This document shows, piece by piece, positions 8,990 to 18,215 of a DNA stretch of 64,000 nucleotides. Origin of the DNA: Desulfurococcales archaeon (GTDB taxonomy: Archaea; Thermoproteota; Thermoprotei_A; Sulfolobales; Desulfurococcaceae). The notes under the pieces were generated by a model. That model ran no database searches, had not been told where the DNA came from, and saw only the letters and a program-made list of their open reading frames with translations. A program made the position numbers and the translations under genes. The stretch is from assembly GCA_015520735.1 (NCBI GenBank), contig WAPN01000033.1, positions 1 through 64,000 of the forward strand, in the 5' to 3' direction. Position 1 is the first letter of the stretch. The number at the start of each line of letters is the position of its first letter.

Positions 8990-9196
8990 ATGACCGTTAT
9001 AGTAAGGATTATTGATACTGATAAGATCTGGCAATTAACAGGAGTTTCCGGAAAAACGATCAGAGAGATCCTGAAATCTATTGGTCTAATCATCGAAGAA
9101 TATGTTATCTCGAGGAATGGAGAGATAGTGTCGGAAGATGAGATCGTGGGAGAAGATGATTATATAACTCTTTATCCGGTGGTCTCCGGTGGCTAG
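8990..9196 (+). CDS. Ubiquitin-like sulfur carrier (MoaD/ThiS/SAMP type)
   Basis: The 68-aa protein has the beta-grasp carrier pattern: TIREILKSIG helix, the central VSRNGEIV-like strand region (ISRNGEIVSEDEIVGEDD), ITLYPVVSGG and a terminal Gly-Gly for thiocarboxylation. It overlaps the TtuA-type gene by 8 bp, so it most likely hands sulfur to tRNA thiolation, as TtuB does for TtuA. A role in protein conjugation or molybdopterin synthesis is also possible for this fold. The activating E1 enzyme is not in the window. Confidence 0.85.
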   Translation: MTVIVRIIDTDKIWQLTGVSGKTIREILKSIGLIIEEYVISRNGEIVSEDEIVGEDDYITLYPVVSGG

Positions 9197-10196
9197 GTGC
9201 AGTATTTGCGGCAAAAGAGCAGTCTATATATCGAGAGCCTTGGCTAAGGGCTACTGTAAAAAACATTTCCTCGAATACTTTGATAGAAAGGTCAGACGCA
9301 CGATCAGGAAGTACAGGATGTTCAGTGAGAAAGAAACAATAATTGTCGCCGTGTCTGGTGGAAAAGACTCTCTAGCTCTTCTCCACTACTTGGTGAAGCT
9401 GTCCAAACGTGTTCCAGGCTGGACGATTAAGGCATTACTCGTGGATGAGGGGATTAGGGGTTACCGCGAGACAACGATCAAGGACTTCCTACGGGTAGCG
9501 GGGGAACTTGGCGTAGAGTATAGGATCGTGAGGTTCAGAGACGAGCTGGGATACACGCTTGATGAGATAATAGAGATAGGTAGGCGGAAAAAACTGCCCT
9601 ACCACCCATGCAGTTACTGCGGAGTATTCAGGAGATACCTGCTCAACAAGGCGGCGAGAGAGATGGGCGGAACAGTTATCGCTACAGCCCATAATCTTGA
9701 CGACGTGATCCAGACTTACCTGATGAATATAGTCAAGAATAGCTGGGAGAAGATAGTCAGGCTAGGCCCGGTGAGCGGTGTAACAGGTCATCCTAGATTT
9801 GTGAGAAAAGTAAAGCCTTTCTACGAGATACTTGAAAAGGAGAGCGCTCTTTACGCTGTCCTGAACAATCTCTACCCAAAATTCGTAGAGTGCCCATATG
9901 CGCAGCAGAGTATGCGCTGGTATCTACGAAAACACATCAATAAGCTCGAGGAAATGTATCCTGGGACTAAATACTCTATGTTACGAAGTCTCCTCCGAAT
10001 AATACAGCTTCTAGAGGACAAGACGGACAAGATCATAGAGGGCGAGATCAGGAGTTGCCGCATATGTGGAGAACCCGCATCCCACGATCTATGCAGAGCA
10101 TGTACATATAGGTTAGAACTGGGAATCATGGACGAAAACGGCAACATTATCAGGGACATAGATACAGGAGCTTCAGGGAACCAGTTATCTAGATAA
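9189..10196 (+). CDS. ttuA: TtuA/Ncs6-type tRNA 2-thiouridine synthase
   Basis: This 335-aa PP-loop enzyme has an N-terminal zinc finger (CSICGK...CKKH), the ATP loop VAVSGGKDSLALL near residue 55, the central PCSYCGVFRR cysteines and a C-terminal zinc finger (CRICG...CRAC). This is the architecture of TIGR00269/TtuA, which thiolates U54 of tRNA in thermophiles; Ncs6/NcsA, acting on wobble U34, is close. Catalytic cysteines usually ligate a 4Fe-4S cluster. GTG start at 9189 lies inside the end of the sulfur-carrier gene. Confidence 0.85.
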   Translation: MARCSICGKRAVYISRALAKGYCKKHFLEYFDRKVRRTIRKYRMFSEKETIIVAVSGGKDSLALLHYLVKLSKRVPGWTIKALLVDEGIRGYRETTIKDFLRVAGELGVEYRIVRFRDELGYTLDEIIEIGRRKKLPYHPCSYCGVFRRYLLNKAAREMGGTVIATAHNLDDVIQTYLMNIVKNSWEKIVRLGPVSGVTGHPRFVRKVKPFYEILEKESALYAVLNNLYPKFVECPYAQQSMRWYLRKHINKLEEMYPGTKYSMLRSLLRIIQLLEDKTDKIIEGEIRSCRICGEPASHDLCRACTYRLELGIMDENGNIIRDIDTGASGNQLSR

Positions 10197-10287
10197 TAAT
10201 TAACACATATTCCTTAGACACTATTAATAACCAGTATAACTCAGAAACAATACAAAGACTTCTTGCATAGATAAAGGGGGTAAATCT

Positions 10288-11241
10288 ATGAAGCCTGACC
10301 CAAGACACCGTGTTTTCATGAGCGTCATAGAGCTCATACCACATATATGGCCTACACCTTTAGTCAGATTATCCTCGCTTTCAACGGGAGAATATAACAT
10401 ATGGGCTAAGCTCGAATTCTTCAACCCATTTAGTCACAGCATAAAGGATAGACCCGTCTGGAACATGGTTGTCAAGGCACACGAGAGATGTATTGAGTGC
10501 GGAAAACTCTACGAGGCAACATCCGGCAACGTAGGCATAGCCCTGGCATCCATATCCAATATTCTCGGGATAAAGTTTAGAGCATATATCCCAAGACCAA
10601 CCCCTCGAATAACAGAGGTACTGCTCAAGATATTAGGAGCAGAGATCATCAGGACAAACTACGACACAATATCTCCCGAAATGGTTGATATGGTGAAGAA
10701 AGAGGCAGAAAAAGATGGTGCAATGAACCTCAACCAGTTCGAGAACGATGATAATCTAGAGGCTCATCTGAAATATACTGCACCAGAGCTTGACGAGCAG
10801 CTCTCAAGCATAGGGCGGAGCCCACCCCACGCCATAATAGCTGGTATAGGGACATCAGGCCATATTAGCGCATTATCAATGTATTTCAAGAAGAAGTATG
10901 GCGGTAGGGTCAGAGTAATCGGGGTCATACCCGCAATGGGATCATCGATACCCGGGATAAAGAGAGTTGAAGCCAGACCAAAATGGCTTGCTGAAGCGGA
11001 TATAGATGAGATAGTCGAAGTGAGTAGGGATGAGGCTATAGAGGCCTCGATCCTGGTGGCCAGGAAAGAGGGGTTACTCGTAGGCCTTAGCTCAGGTGCG
11101 GTGCTAAGCGCGTATGGGAAGATCAAGGAGAAATATGGTCCGGGAGACTATGTCCTCATATTCCCAGACGACATATTCAAATACATAGAATATTTCGATG
11201 ACTACTTCTCTAGAAAAGGAGATACAAGGCTTTTCTGCTAA
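10288..11241 (+). CDS. Cysteine synthase family enzyme (probable O-phosphoserine sulfhydrylase)
   Basis: A 317-aa PLP fold type II enzyme. The PLP lysine lies in NPFSHSIKDRPVWNM near residue 53, the substrate loop is EATSGNVGIAL, and the phosphate-binding glycine loop is AGIGTSGH. The family makes cysteine from an activated serine and a sulfur donor. Archaeal and actinobacterial members often use O-phosphoserine. Ribosome site AAAGGGGGT precedes the ATG at 10288. It lies 91 bp behind ttuA on the same strand, which leaves open whether the sulfur carrier at 8990 also feeds it, as CysO feeds CysM in mycobacteria. Substrate is not determined by sequence. Confidence 0.75.
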   Translation: MKPDPRHRVFMSVIELIPHIWPTPLVRLSSLSTGEYNIWAKLEFFNPFSHSIKDRPVWNMVVKAHERCIECGKLYEATSGNVGIALASISNILGIKFRAYIPRPTPRITEVLLKILGAEIIRTNYDTISPEMVDMVKKEAEKDGAMNLNQFENDDNLEAHLKYTAPELDEQLSSIGRSPPHAIIAGIGTSGHISALSMYFKKKYGGRVRVIGVIPAMGSSIPGIKRVEARPKWLAEADIDEIVEVSRDEAIEASILVARKEGLLVGLSSGAVLSAYGKIKEKYGPGDYVLIFPDDIFKYIEYFDDYFSRKGDTRLFC

Positions 11242-11290
11242 AAACACCCATCATTACTTCAAATAATACTTGGTGCGTGTTTTGTTTTAT
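11239..11290 (+). terminator. Possible terminator after the cysteine synthase gene
   Basis: AAAAACACCCA right after the stop can pair imperfectly with TGG-GTGTTTT about 30 nt later, followed by the T-rich GTTTTGTTTTAT. A T-rich tract alone could serve in archaea. Confidence 0.3.
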
Positions 11291-11330
11291 CCTAAATACA
11301 ATAATATTATTGATAAGTGCCTACTAGGTA

Positions 11331-13139
11331 TTGATTCATAGCAAAGATATTGACACATGCTGGGGAGATGCCGGCGGAGTGATGGGCCCTTACATTGAGA
11401 AAAAGATCGTTTATGGTCTTCTGATAGGGATAGTATCTGGTCTCGCGGGCGTCGGGTTTTACTATATGGCCTCGCTAGTGGCACATATCGTTGGCTATGC
11501 CATGATGTCCAGTTATGGGGGATGGACACCTGATCTCTCCATATACGCCCTCGAGGCCAGTAATAGGATTATAATACTGTTCGTATTACCTATTGCAGCC
11601 CTCATTAGTGGACTAATAGTCTATGGATTTGCGCCTGAAGCTGAGGGCCCAGGAGTAGATCCTACTATAGAAGCATACCATCATATGAGAAAACTACACT
11701 TACACTTACCCATAGTCAAGGCCGTGGCATCCTCAATAATGATAGGTTCAGGTGGGAGCGGCGGTCTTCAAGGTCCTGGTCTGCAGATAGGGGGCGGGAT
11801 AGGCTATTCCATTGCAACGATCATGAAATTGGGGCTAAGGTACAAGAGAATACTAATGGTCGCGGGCATGGCTGGAACGCTCTCAGCAGTATTTCATAGC
11901 CCTATAGGAGCAGCATTATTCGCTGTCGAGGTACTATACAGGAGGGATATCGAGGTAGAAGGAATAGTTTCATCGCTAATATCATCTATAACTGCTTATG
12001 CTATATCAACACATATTATGGGTTATACGTGGTTCTTGCCCCGCCTGGTATACAGTATGGTCAAGCTTTTCACACCAGTCATGATCATGAATTATATCGC
12101 GCTGGCATTCTTGTCAGCTGTTTTCGCATGGTTATATATTCAGTCTTTCCATATGGTGAAGAAACTCGTCTCCAAAGCAGGGATATCTGGTTTAAAAAGA
12201 GCAGTCATTCCTGCAGTCATGGTCGTACCTGTAGCCATTATAGGCTACTATGTACCGTACATCCTTGGAAGCGGAACTGGAATGCTGTCCCAAATACTGA
12301 TAATAACACATAACAATAATCTAGATGTAAACATATGGGGTCTCGGAACAGCGGTGAGCCTCCTTCTCCTCGTACTTCTCAAAATACTTGCAACAAGCCT
12401 CAGCATGGGAAGTGGTGGAAGCGGCGGCTTATTCGCACCCGCAGTATTTATTGGTGGAACGCTGGGTCTTTTCTACGGTATAGTATTGGGATCACCAACC
12501 ACAGGGATACCGCCATACTTCTTCGCATACATGGGGATAGCATCATTTTTCGGAGCGGCAACAAATACTCCGTTCGCAACATCATTCATGGTCGCCGAGA
12601 TGAGCGGTGATTACTACATTTTGCTACCTGCTCTTATATCATCCCTTATATCAAACGAGATCATAAGATACGATACACTATATAGGTCACAACCCATAAG
12701 AAGACCTCCAACAATACTAGTCACACCAAAAGAACTGCTAAGCCTGATCGATAAGAATGTGCTCAGCAACATAAAAGTATGGGAACTAACCATTAGGGAC
12801 GAGATAGTGCTAGATAAAATAACCGATCTAGAAAAGATCAGAGAAGAAATTATCCGCAGATATGGCGAGACAATTATCCCCATAATCGTAGACAATGAAT
12901 TCTATGGAGTGATAGATCTTAGGAAACAAGCGATCAAACAATATGTCCCACGTATAGATTACCTAGCATCCATTATTGATGCTCTAGAACTAATGAGTAA
13001 AGAACAAATAGATTATCTCGTAGTGACCAAGGGAGGCGAGGTAATAGGTGTTCTTACACTATGTGAGATAATAAAGCTCCTCTCATCACTAATATATGAG
13101 TATCAGTTACGTGGGTTTATCAGATCAAGAAATGCCTGA
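11331..13139 (+). CDS. CLC-family chloride channel/transporter with two CBS domains
   Basis: 602 aa: a CLC membrane core (to about residue 450) and a C-terminal CBS pair (about 460-590). The second CLC pore motif is intact (SMGSGGSGGLFAPAVFIGG). In the first, the usual GREGP is GLQGP, so the gating glutamate is glutamine; the position of the internal proton glutamate of ClC-ec1 appears to be valine (FAVEVLY). This suggests passive anion conduction instead of proton-coupled exchange, by analogy with known mutants. TTG at 11331 lies about 26 nt behind ATAATATTAT and may be leaderless; ATG at 11382 is the alternative. The 3' end overlaps the convergent gene by 37 bp. Confidence 0.88.
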   Translation: MIHSKDIDTCWGDAGGVMGPYIEKKIVYGLLIGIVSGLAGVGFYYMASLVAHIVGYAMMSSYGGWTPDLSIYALEASNRIIILFVLPIAALISGLIVYGFAPEAEGPGVDPTIEAYHHMRKLHLHLPIVKAVASSIMIGSGGSGGLQGPGLQIGGGIGYSIATIMKLGLRYKRILMVAGMAGTLSAVFHSPIGAALFAVEVLYRRDIEVEGIVSSLISSITAYAISTHIMGYTWFLPRLVYSMVKLFTPVMIMNYIALAFLSAVFAWLYIQSFHMVKKLVSKAGISGLKRAVIPAVMVVPVAIIGYYVPYILGSGTGMLSQILIITHNNNLDVNIWGLGTAVSLLLLVLLKILATSLSMGSGGSGGLFAPAVFIGGTLGLFYGIVLGSPTTGIPPYFFAYMGIASFFGAATNTPFATSFMVAEMSGDYYILLPALISSLISNEIIRYDTLYRSQPIRRPPTILVTPKELLSLIDKNVLSNIKVWELTIRDEIVLDKITDLEKIREEIIRRYGETIIPIIVDNEFYGVIDLRKQAIKQYVPRIDYLASIIDALELMSKEQIDYLVVTKGGEVIGVLTLCEIIKLLSSLIYEYQLRGFIRSRNA

Positions 13140-13537
13140 ATATCGGCTTTTACCAAGGAAAACTTTTTAATAAGAACATTAATGTTATCGTCTGGATTTT
13201 CCAAGATATTTGTTATCTCTGTATTTATATGGTCAAGTAATTGTTTTCCTCTCGAATAATAGATTGATACCTTATTCTTTAACATCCAATTACCTATCCT
13301 ATCGACATCCTTCCTGATCTTCTCCAGATCTTTTAGTGCGGATTCAATGTACATTATCGCCATCCCTCTAGAGCTTATAGGCATGCCGGCAAAGGCTGTC
13401 ATAAGCAGGACACGGTCTTGTTTTTCTCTCTTTAATTTCTCGAGAACATTTCTTGCTATCAATAATTTCCCAATAGCTATGTCGAGTCTATCAATGATTT
13501 TCGACATCCTCTTTATCGGGTTTTTCTTAAATAGCAA
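13103..13537 (-). CDS. Helical protein of unknown function
   Basis: The 144-aa product is Lys/Arg/Glu-rich and predicted almost entirely helical, with possible coiled coil over residues 10-40 and 60-115. No family is recognised. A TTG start at 13537 follows GGAGGAAATAATAC, where the ribosome site lies inside the last codons of the malQ gene 3 bp upstream, so the two are cotranscribed. The 3' end overlaps the CLC gene on the other strand. A relation to helical ESCRT-III/Snf7-like proteins crossed my mind but nothing diagnostic supports it. Confidence 0.7.
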   Translation of the reverse strand: MLFKKNPIKRMSKIIDRLDIAIGKLLIARNVLEKLKREKQDRVLLMTAFAGMPISSRGMAIMYIESALKDLEKIRKDVDRIGNWMLKNKVSIYYSRGKQLLDHINTEITNILENPDDNINVLIKKFSLVKADIQAFLDLINPRN

Positions 13538-13540
13538 GTA

Positions 13541-15040
13541 TTATTTCCTCCCATAAAGTTCTGCTAGTTCGCCTAACTCATGGAATTTAGGGCTTTCGAG
13601 CTCGGATAATAGCATTCTCCACTGCCAGTTCCCCTTAATTGTTCCTGGCTTGTTCATACGAGCCTCCGAACCTAGACCTAGAACGTCCTGAGCAGGTATT
13701 ATTGCGAGTCTCGAGACACTCATTAATGCAAGCCTAATAAATATCTGCGATACATTCTGGGAGTTTATCGCGAGGCCAGTATATGATGCTAGGAATTTCT
13801 TCTGTTTCTCGGTGGCTTCCTCAATATACCATCCCTTAACCGTGTTTGTATCGTGTGTTGAGGTGTATACGATGTAGTTTTCTTCATGATTATGGGGGAG
13901 GTATGGATTCCCTGGATCGCTCCAGGCAAAAACCAATACCTTCATGCCCGGCAATCTATATTTCCTCATTACTTCTCTAACATCAGGTGTTATGACACCG
14001 AGATCTTCGGCGACGAAGGGAAGTGTTGGAAAGAACTTCGTAAGGGTCTTGAAGAAGTCCTCGTAAGGTACTTCTACCCATTTACCATTGACGGCTGTCT
14101 CTGCATCGCCTGGTACTTCCCAATATGCTATAAGTCCTCTAAAGTGATCAATCCTTATGAGGTCATATAGGTCATTCATTCTCCTAAGCCTTTCGATCCA
14201 CCACTTGAACCCGGTATCTCTTAGTTTTTCCCAATCATAAACCGGTGTTCCCCATAACTGGCCCGTAGGACTAAAATAGTCTGGCGGGACACCACTCACG
14301 TACGCTGGCCTTCCATTGCTTCTGAGCTTAAATATTTCCTGGTTGCTCCATACATCGGCACTGTCCAAGCTGACATAGATCGGGATATCACCCAGTATAT
14401 TGATACCCTTCTTATTCGCATAGTCTTTTAGACGCTTCCACTGTCGTTCAAAAACATATTGTTCGAAACAATAGTACTCGATCAGCGTTCTATGTTTTTC
14501 CCTTACCTCGGATAAAGCCTTCATGTCACGTCTCCGAAGCTCGTCTGGCCATTCGTACCACGGCTTTCCCAAAATTTTCTTCAATGTCATGAACAATGCG
14601 TAGTCGTCGAGCCAGTATTTATTCTCATCGACAAAGTCTTCGTAGCCTGGAAGCTTAGAAAGGCCTTCTTTCACAGCTTCTCTATATGCCATATCTAAGA
14701 AGTATTCTTTCTCACGGTACGCTTCCTTATAACACACTTTTCTCTTACACTTGTCAGCCCTAGAAGTAACTGGGACATCTTTTAGGAGTCCCTCTTCTGC
14801 AAGCATGTCAGGGTTTATCAAAAGAGGATTTCCGGCGAAGGCTGATACACTACTGTAAGGTGAATTCGCTGTTTCAAGGCTGGTAGGGTTTAATGGGAGT
14901 ACTTGCCAATAAGATGCACCGGTCTCTGCTAGGAGATCAATGAATCTGTAGGCATCCTTTCCAAGATCTCCTACAGAGTATTTCCCGGGAAGGCTTGTTA
15001 CGTGAAGTAGTATCCCGAAACCCCTACCCACGAGCACCAC
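13541..15040 (-). CDS. malQ: 4-alpha-glucanotransferase (GH77, MalQ/amylomaltase)
   Basis: 499 aa, the usual GH77 length. Visible are GILLHVTSLPG near the N terminus, YWQVLPLNPT, NSPYSSVSAFAGNPLLI, the nucleophile region LIRIDHFRGL, the acid/base region PFVAEDLGVITPDV and STHDTNT. The enzyme moves alpha-1,4-glucan segments in maltodextrin or glycogen metabolism and is cytoplasmic. GTG start at 15040. No other sugar genes are nearby; the following helical gene is its only operon partner. Confidence 0.93.
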   Translation of the reverse strand: MVLVGRGFGILLHVTSLPGKYSVGDLGKDAYRFIDLLAETGASYWQVLPLNPTSLETANSPYSSVSAFAGNPLLINPDMLAEEGLLKDVPVTSRADKCKRKVCYKEAYREKEYFLDMAYREAVKEGLSKLPGYEDFVDENKYWLDDYALFMTLKKILGKPWYEWPDELRRRDMKALSEVREKHRTLIEYYCFEQYVFERQWKRLKDYANKKGINILGDIPIYVSLDSADVWSNQEIFKLRSNGRPAYVSGVPPDYFSPTGQLWGTPVYDWEKLRDTGFKWWIERLRRMNDLYDLIRIDHFRGLIAYWEVPGDAETAVNGKWVEVPYEDFFKTLTKFFPTLPFVAEDLGVITPDVREVMRKYRLPGMKVLVFAWSDPGNPYLPHNHEENYIVYTSTHDTNTVKGWYIEEATEKQKKFLASYTGLAINSQNVSQIFIRLALMSVSRLAIIPAQDVLGLGSEARMNKPGTIKGNWQWRMLLSELESPKFHELGELAELYGRK

Positions 15041-15524
15041 TTAACCCCAGTAGCATTATTGGAGCCTATACAGAATATAGTTATACCTCGGACTATTCAT
15101 TTTGTTGACGATGCTCTTGTTTCCTCGGTTACTAAAGCTATTTGCTGATAGTCTGGCATTATCATTGTTGCGGCTTTGACTTTTCTCCCAGGGAACTGTT
15201 TGATTCTTGATATTCCCTGGATGAGAATACTAGGTATCTTCTCCGCCATACTTCATTTTCTTGGCTTCAAAACTACACACATAACTAATATTACCACAAG
15301 GCAAACAGTTTGGGGACTTTATTATTATAATTGTTGGTCTCCTATATTCTCAGCATTAATCTTCGAGGACTTTGTACCATGAGCGTTTTTGACCTGATGG
15401 CTAAAATTGTTCGTGGAGTGAGGTTCTTTTGCAGAAACAATTGAATTTTTGTTTAATTCGTAACATGATATTACCTACTATGGAGTAAAGTATTTGCTTT
15501 CTAGCATAAGTGCTTTTAAGTGAA
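15041..15524. other. Gap between malQ and copper ATPase genes
   Basis: About 480 bp without a clear gene. It holds the 50-codon minus-strand frame described at 15097-15249 and a 21-codon plus-strand frame at 15379 (MSVFDLMAKIVRG...), which may be a fragment. The segment before 15525 is T-rich (TTTTTGTTTAATTC near 15446). Confidence 0.4.
15097..15249 (-). CDS. Possible small protein or gene fragment
   Basis: A 50-aa frame from ATG at 15249 (MAEKIPSILIQGISR...) has protein-like composition, including GRKVKAATMIMPDY and ALVTEETRA. It is upstream of malQ on the same strand. There is no clear ribosome site. No family is recognised; it could be the remnant of a longer decayed gene. Confidence 0.25.
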   Translation of the reverse strand: MAEKIPSILIQGISRIKQFPGRKVKAATMIMPDYQQIALVTEETRASSTK

Positions 15525-17933
15525 TTAGATACGGCTTCTGAGAATTGTCAGCGAATTAAGTATCACAGATATATCGCTGGCCATCATTGCTAGTGCTGCG
15601 AACTCGGGTCTTAGTGCGATTCCGAATGAGCTATATAATGCTCCCATGGCTACTGGTATGAGAGTCCCATTGTATATGAATGCCCATATGATATTTTGTA
15701 TCATTTTCTTACGGGCAATCTTGCTAAGCTTATGGAGATCTATTAGGGAGGTTAGTTTATCATTGGTTATTATAACTTCTCCAGCTTCCTTCGCTATATC
15801 TGCGCCTCTTCCCATTGCTATTCCTAGGAATGACTCTGTAATTGCTATTGCGTCATTTATGCCGTCGCCTACATAAGCTATTCTTTCTCCTTTACTAATA
15901 AGTTGCTTTATGAGCTCAGCCTTATCCTCCGGCCTAAGTTCTGCTCTAACTATATCGATTCCGAGCTCTCTGGCTACTGCTTCGGCTGTTTTCCTATTAT
16001 CTCCGGTTATTAGTATGGTCTTTGCACCGATAACTCCTCTAATATATTCTATTACTTTTTTGGACTCAGGCCTTATTTTGTCCCCTATAACAATTGATCC
16101 GGCGAAAGAATGGTTGAGCAATACCATTACGACAGTTTTGCCTCTCGATCTATATCCATTGATTTTTTCAGCTATGTGTTTTGGTATCTTGACACCAAAT
16201 TCTCTGATCATTTTCTCGGAACCTATAGCTATTTCGAGGCCGTTCCAAGAACCAATTATGCCTAGGCCTGGCAGGTGCTCGTAGTTATCGGGTTCCTTTG
16301 CCTCAATCCCTTTTTCAAGGCAATACCTTCGTATAGCCTGTCCAAGAACATGCTCACTCCTCTTTTCGAGGACACATATAGCCTCTAGAAATAATTTCGT
16401 GTCTATACCATCGGCGGGTATTACTTCTTCGACAACGGGCTCGCCATGGGTCAATGTACCAGTTTTATCGAAGCCGAACATATTCACCATAAGCATCTTC
16501 TCGAATACCCTGCTGTCTCTGATTAACAGGCCGTGTCTTGCCGCCTTGCCAACGGTTATCGCTACCACTAACGGAATAGCTATCCCGAGAGGGCATGGAC
16601 ACGTTATGGCCAGGACAGATGCCGCGAACATAACGGCTACACTAACACTTGCTCCACCGATCGTTACCCAGTAAATAAACGTTGCAATGCTAAGACCAAT
16701 AACTAGCCATGTCAGGACACCAACAATCCTATCGGCGAGCTTCTGGAACTCCGGCTTTGACATCTGAGCATTTCTAACATACTCTATTATATGTGCTAGA
16801 GATGTGTCCTCGCCAACCCTGGTCACGCGGACCCTTATATATCCCTCTCTCAGTATGGTTCCAGCCAGCACAGGATCCATTCTCTCGGCAGATTTTTTGA
16901 CAGGCAATGGCTCTCCAGTGAATGTTGATTCATCAACATATCCTGCGCCCTCAACAACCACGCCATCAACAAGTATTCTCCCCCCTGCCCTAACCTCAAC
17001 AACGTCTCCAACCTTTACCTCACTAGAATCAACCTCTACGAACTTCTCACCTCTTAGAACTCTGACTTTTCCACGCTGAAGCTCCATGAGCTTCTTTAAC
17101 GCCTCACCAGCTCTTGCCCTCAGTCTCGACTCTATGTATTCACCCATGGAAACAAAACCTAGTACTCCAGCAGAGGCTTCAAAATAAGTCTGACCTCCAC
17201 TTATAAGTCCAGTCATGACGATAACACTGTATACAAATGTTGTTGTAGACGATAATGCTATCAGAGAGTCCATTACAGGTGAACCGAGGAACAGAGATTT
17301 CAGACCTCTGATGATCAGTTCCTTGTTAAGGATTAGGACTACGCTAGCAATAATGAAGCCTATGATGTCGTGGTAGTTCCATAGGAAGAGCTTTACGCCT
17401 ACTAGGCTGAGACCATAATATAATACTAGGAATATGCCGAGTAGGAAAGATATTACTCTATAATATAGCTCTCTTTTCTCATGCCTCCTAGCTTCCTCCT
17501 CCATCCTACGGATATGCTCTCTCGAGATTTTCTCTGTCCTAAAGCCGAGTCTTTCTAATGTCTTAATAATATCATGCTCACTAATGCCGTAGGGATTAAT
17601 TATAATCCTGGCCACACCTGTTAATGGGGAAACACTACACTCTATAACGCCTGTTCTAGTTCTCAATGCTTTTTCAATAACTGCCGTATTCTCACCTGCA
17701 TTAGTCATTAGTAATATTTCTCTCTTCTCAACGTCATAACCTGCATCCCTTATTGCCTTAACAATATCTCTCGTGGATATTTTATCACCATCATAAACTA
17801 TCACTGCCTCGCCGGTGGCTGGATCACTATTGAATTCGATTACATATCCAAGTTTCTTTAGAGATCTATTTATTGAGAGAATACATGATGGACAATTGAT
17901 ACCTATTATTCTGTATCTCTCCTTAATCTTCAT
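15525..17933 (-). CDS. copA: Copper-transporting P1B-type ATPase
   Basis: 802 aa. The N terminus has one metal-binding HMA domain with CPSC (residue about 15) and a second HMA-like repeat (about 73-135) whose CxxC is replaced by NAGENT. Then come the membrane helices, the TGEPLPV actuator motif, the ion-binding TCPCPLG, the phosphorylated DKTGTLTHGEP and the hinge GDGINDAIA. It exports cytosolic monovalent copper (or silver) using ATP. ATG start at 17933. The YHS gene lies 26 bp upstream in the same direction and probably forms an operon with it. Confidence 0.92.
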   Translation of the reverse strand: MKIKERYRIIGINCPSCILSINRSLKKLGYVIEFNSDPATGEAVIVYDGDKISTRDIVKAIRDAGYDVEKREILLMTNAGENTAVIEKALRTRTGVIECSVSPLTGVARIIINPYGISEHDIIKTLERLGFRTEKISREHIRRMEEEARRHEKRELYYRVISFLLGIFLVLYYGLSLVGVKLFLWNYHDIIGFIIASVVLILNKELIIRGLKSLFLGSPVMDSLIALSSTTTFVYSVIVMTGLISGGQTYFEASAGVLGFVSMGEYIESRLRARAGEALKKLMELQRGKVRVLRGEKFVEVDSSEVKVGDVVEVRAGGRILVDGVVVEGAGYVDESTFTGEPLPVKKSAERMDPVLAGTILREGYIRVRVTRVGEDTSLAHIIEYVRNAQMSKPEFQKLADRIVGVLTWLVIGLSIATFIYWVTIGGASVSVAVMFAASVLAITCPCPLGIAIPLVVAITVGKAARHGLLIRDSRVFEKMLMVNMFGFDKTGTLTHGEPVVEEVIPADGIDTKLFLEAICVLEKRSEHVLGQAIRRYCLEKGIEAKEPDNYEHLPGLGIIGSWNGLEIAIGSEKMIREFGVKIPKHIAEKINGYRSRGKTVVMVLLNHSFAGSIVIGDKIRPESKKVIEYIRGVIGAKTILITGDNRKTAEAVARELGIDIVRAELRPEDKAELIKQLISKGERIAYVGDGINDAIAITESFLGIAMGRGADIAKEAGEVIITNDKLTSLIDLHKLSKIARKKMIQNIIWAFIYNGTLIPVAMGALYSSFGIALRPEFAALAMMASDISVILNSLTILRSRI

Positions 17934-17959
17934 ATAAATAAACCCAGCTCGCTATTATC

Positions 17960-18151
17960 CTACATCTCGATCTGTGGGCCTCTAGACAAATATAGCTCCG
18001 GATTCTCCTCAAACATTCTTTTACAATGCTGGCTACAGAAGTAGTATATTTTCCCCTTGTAGAGTGTTTTATATGGAGTCTTTTTAGGATCAACATTCAT
18101 ACCACACACAGGATCAACGACCACGCTAATACCCCTCCACGGCTCTTTCAT
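17960..18151 (-). CDS. YHS-domain metal-binding protein
   Basis: A 63-aa protein with VDPVCGMNVDP, the conserved YKGKIYYFCSQHCKRMFEENP and Cys/His ligands of the YHS domain, often fused to or next to copper ATPases. It may sense, carry or buffer metal for CopA. The ATG at 18151 has a TATA-like TTATAAGG about 20 nt upstream. A GTG at 18124, preceded by GGAGGGG, would start directly at VVDPVCGM and is a real alternative. Confidence 0.85.
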   Translation of the reverse strand: MKEPWRGISVVVDPVCGMNVDPKKTPYKTLYKGKIYYFCSQHCKRMFEENPELYLSRGPQIEM

Positions 18152-18215
18152 ATCTATTATATCCTTATAATTTATTACATCATACCCAGCTTGTTACAGT
18201 GATAATATGTGATCA

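Noticed and set aside
12029-12610. Alternative plus-strand frames inside the CLC gene
   Set aside because: Out-of-frame shadows of a clearly coding membrane protein.
16399-17079. Long plus-strand frames opposite the copper ATPase
   Set aside because: They mirror the ATPase codons, with Ser/Thr/Pro-rich shadow composition, and have no start signals.
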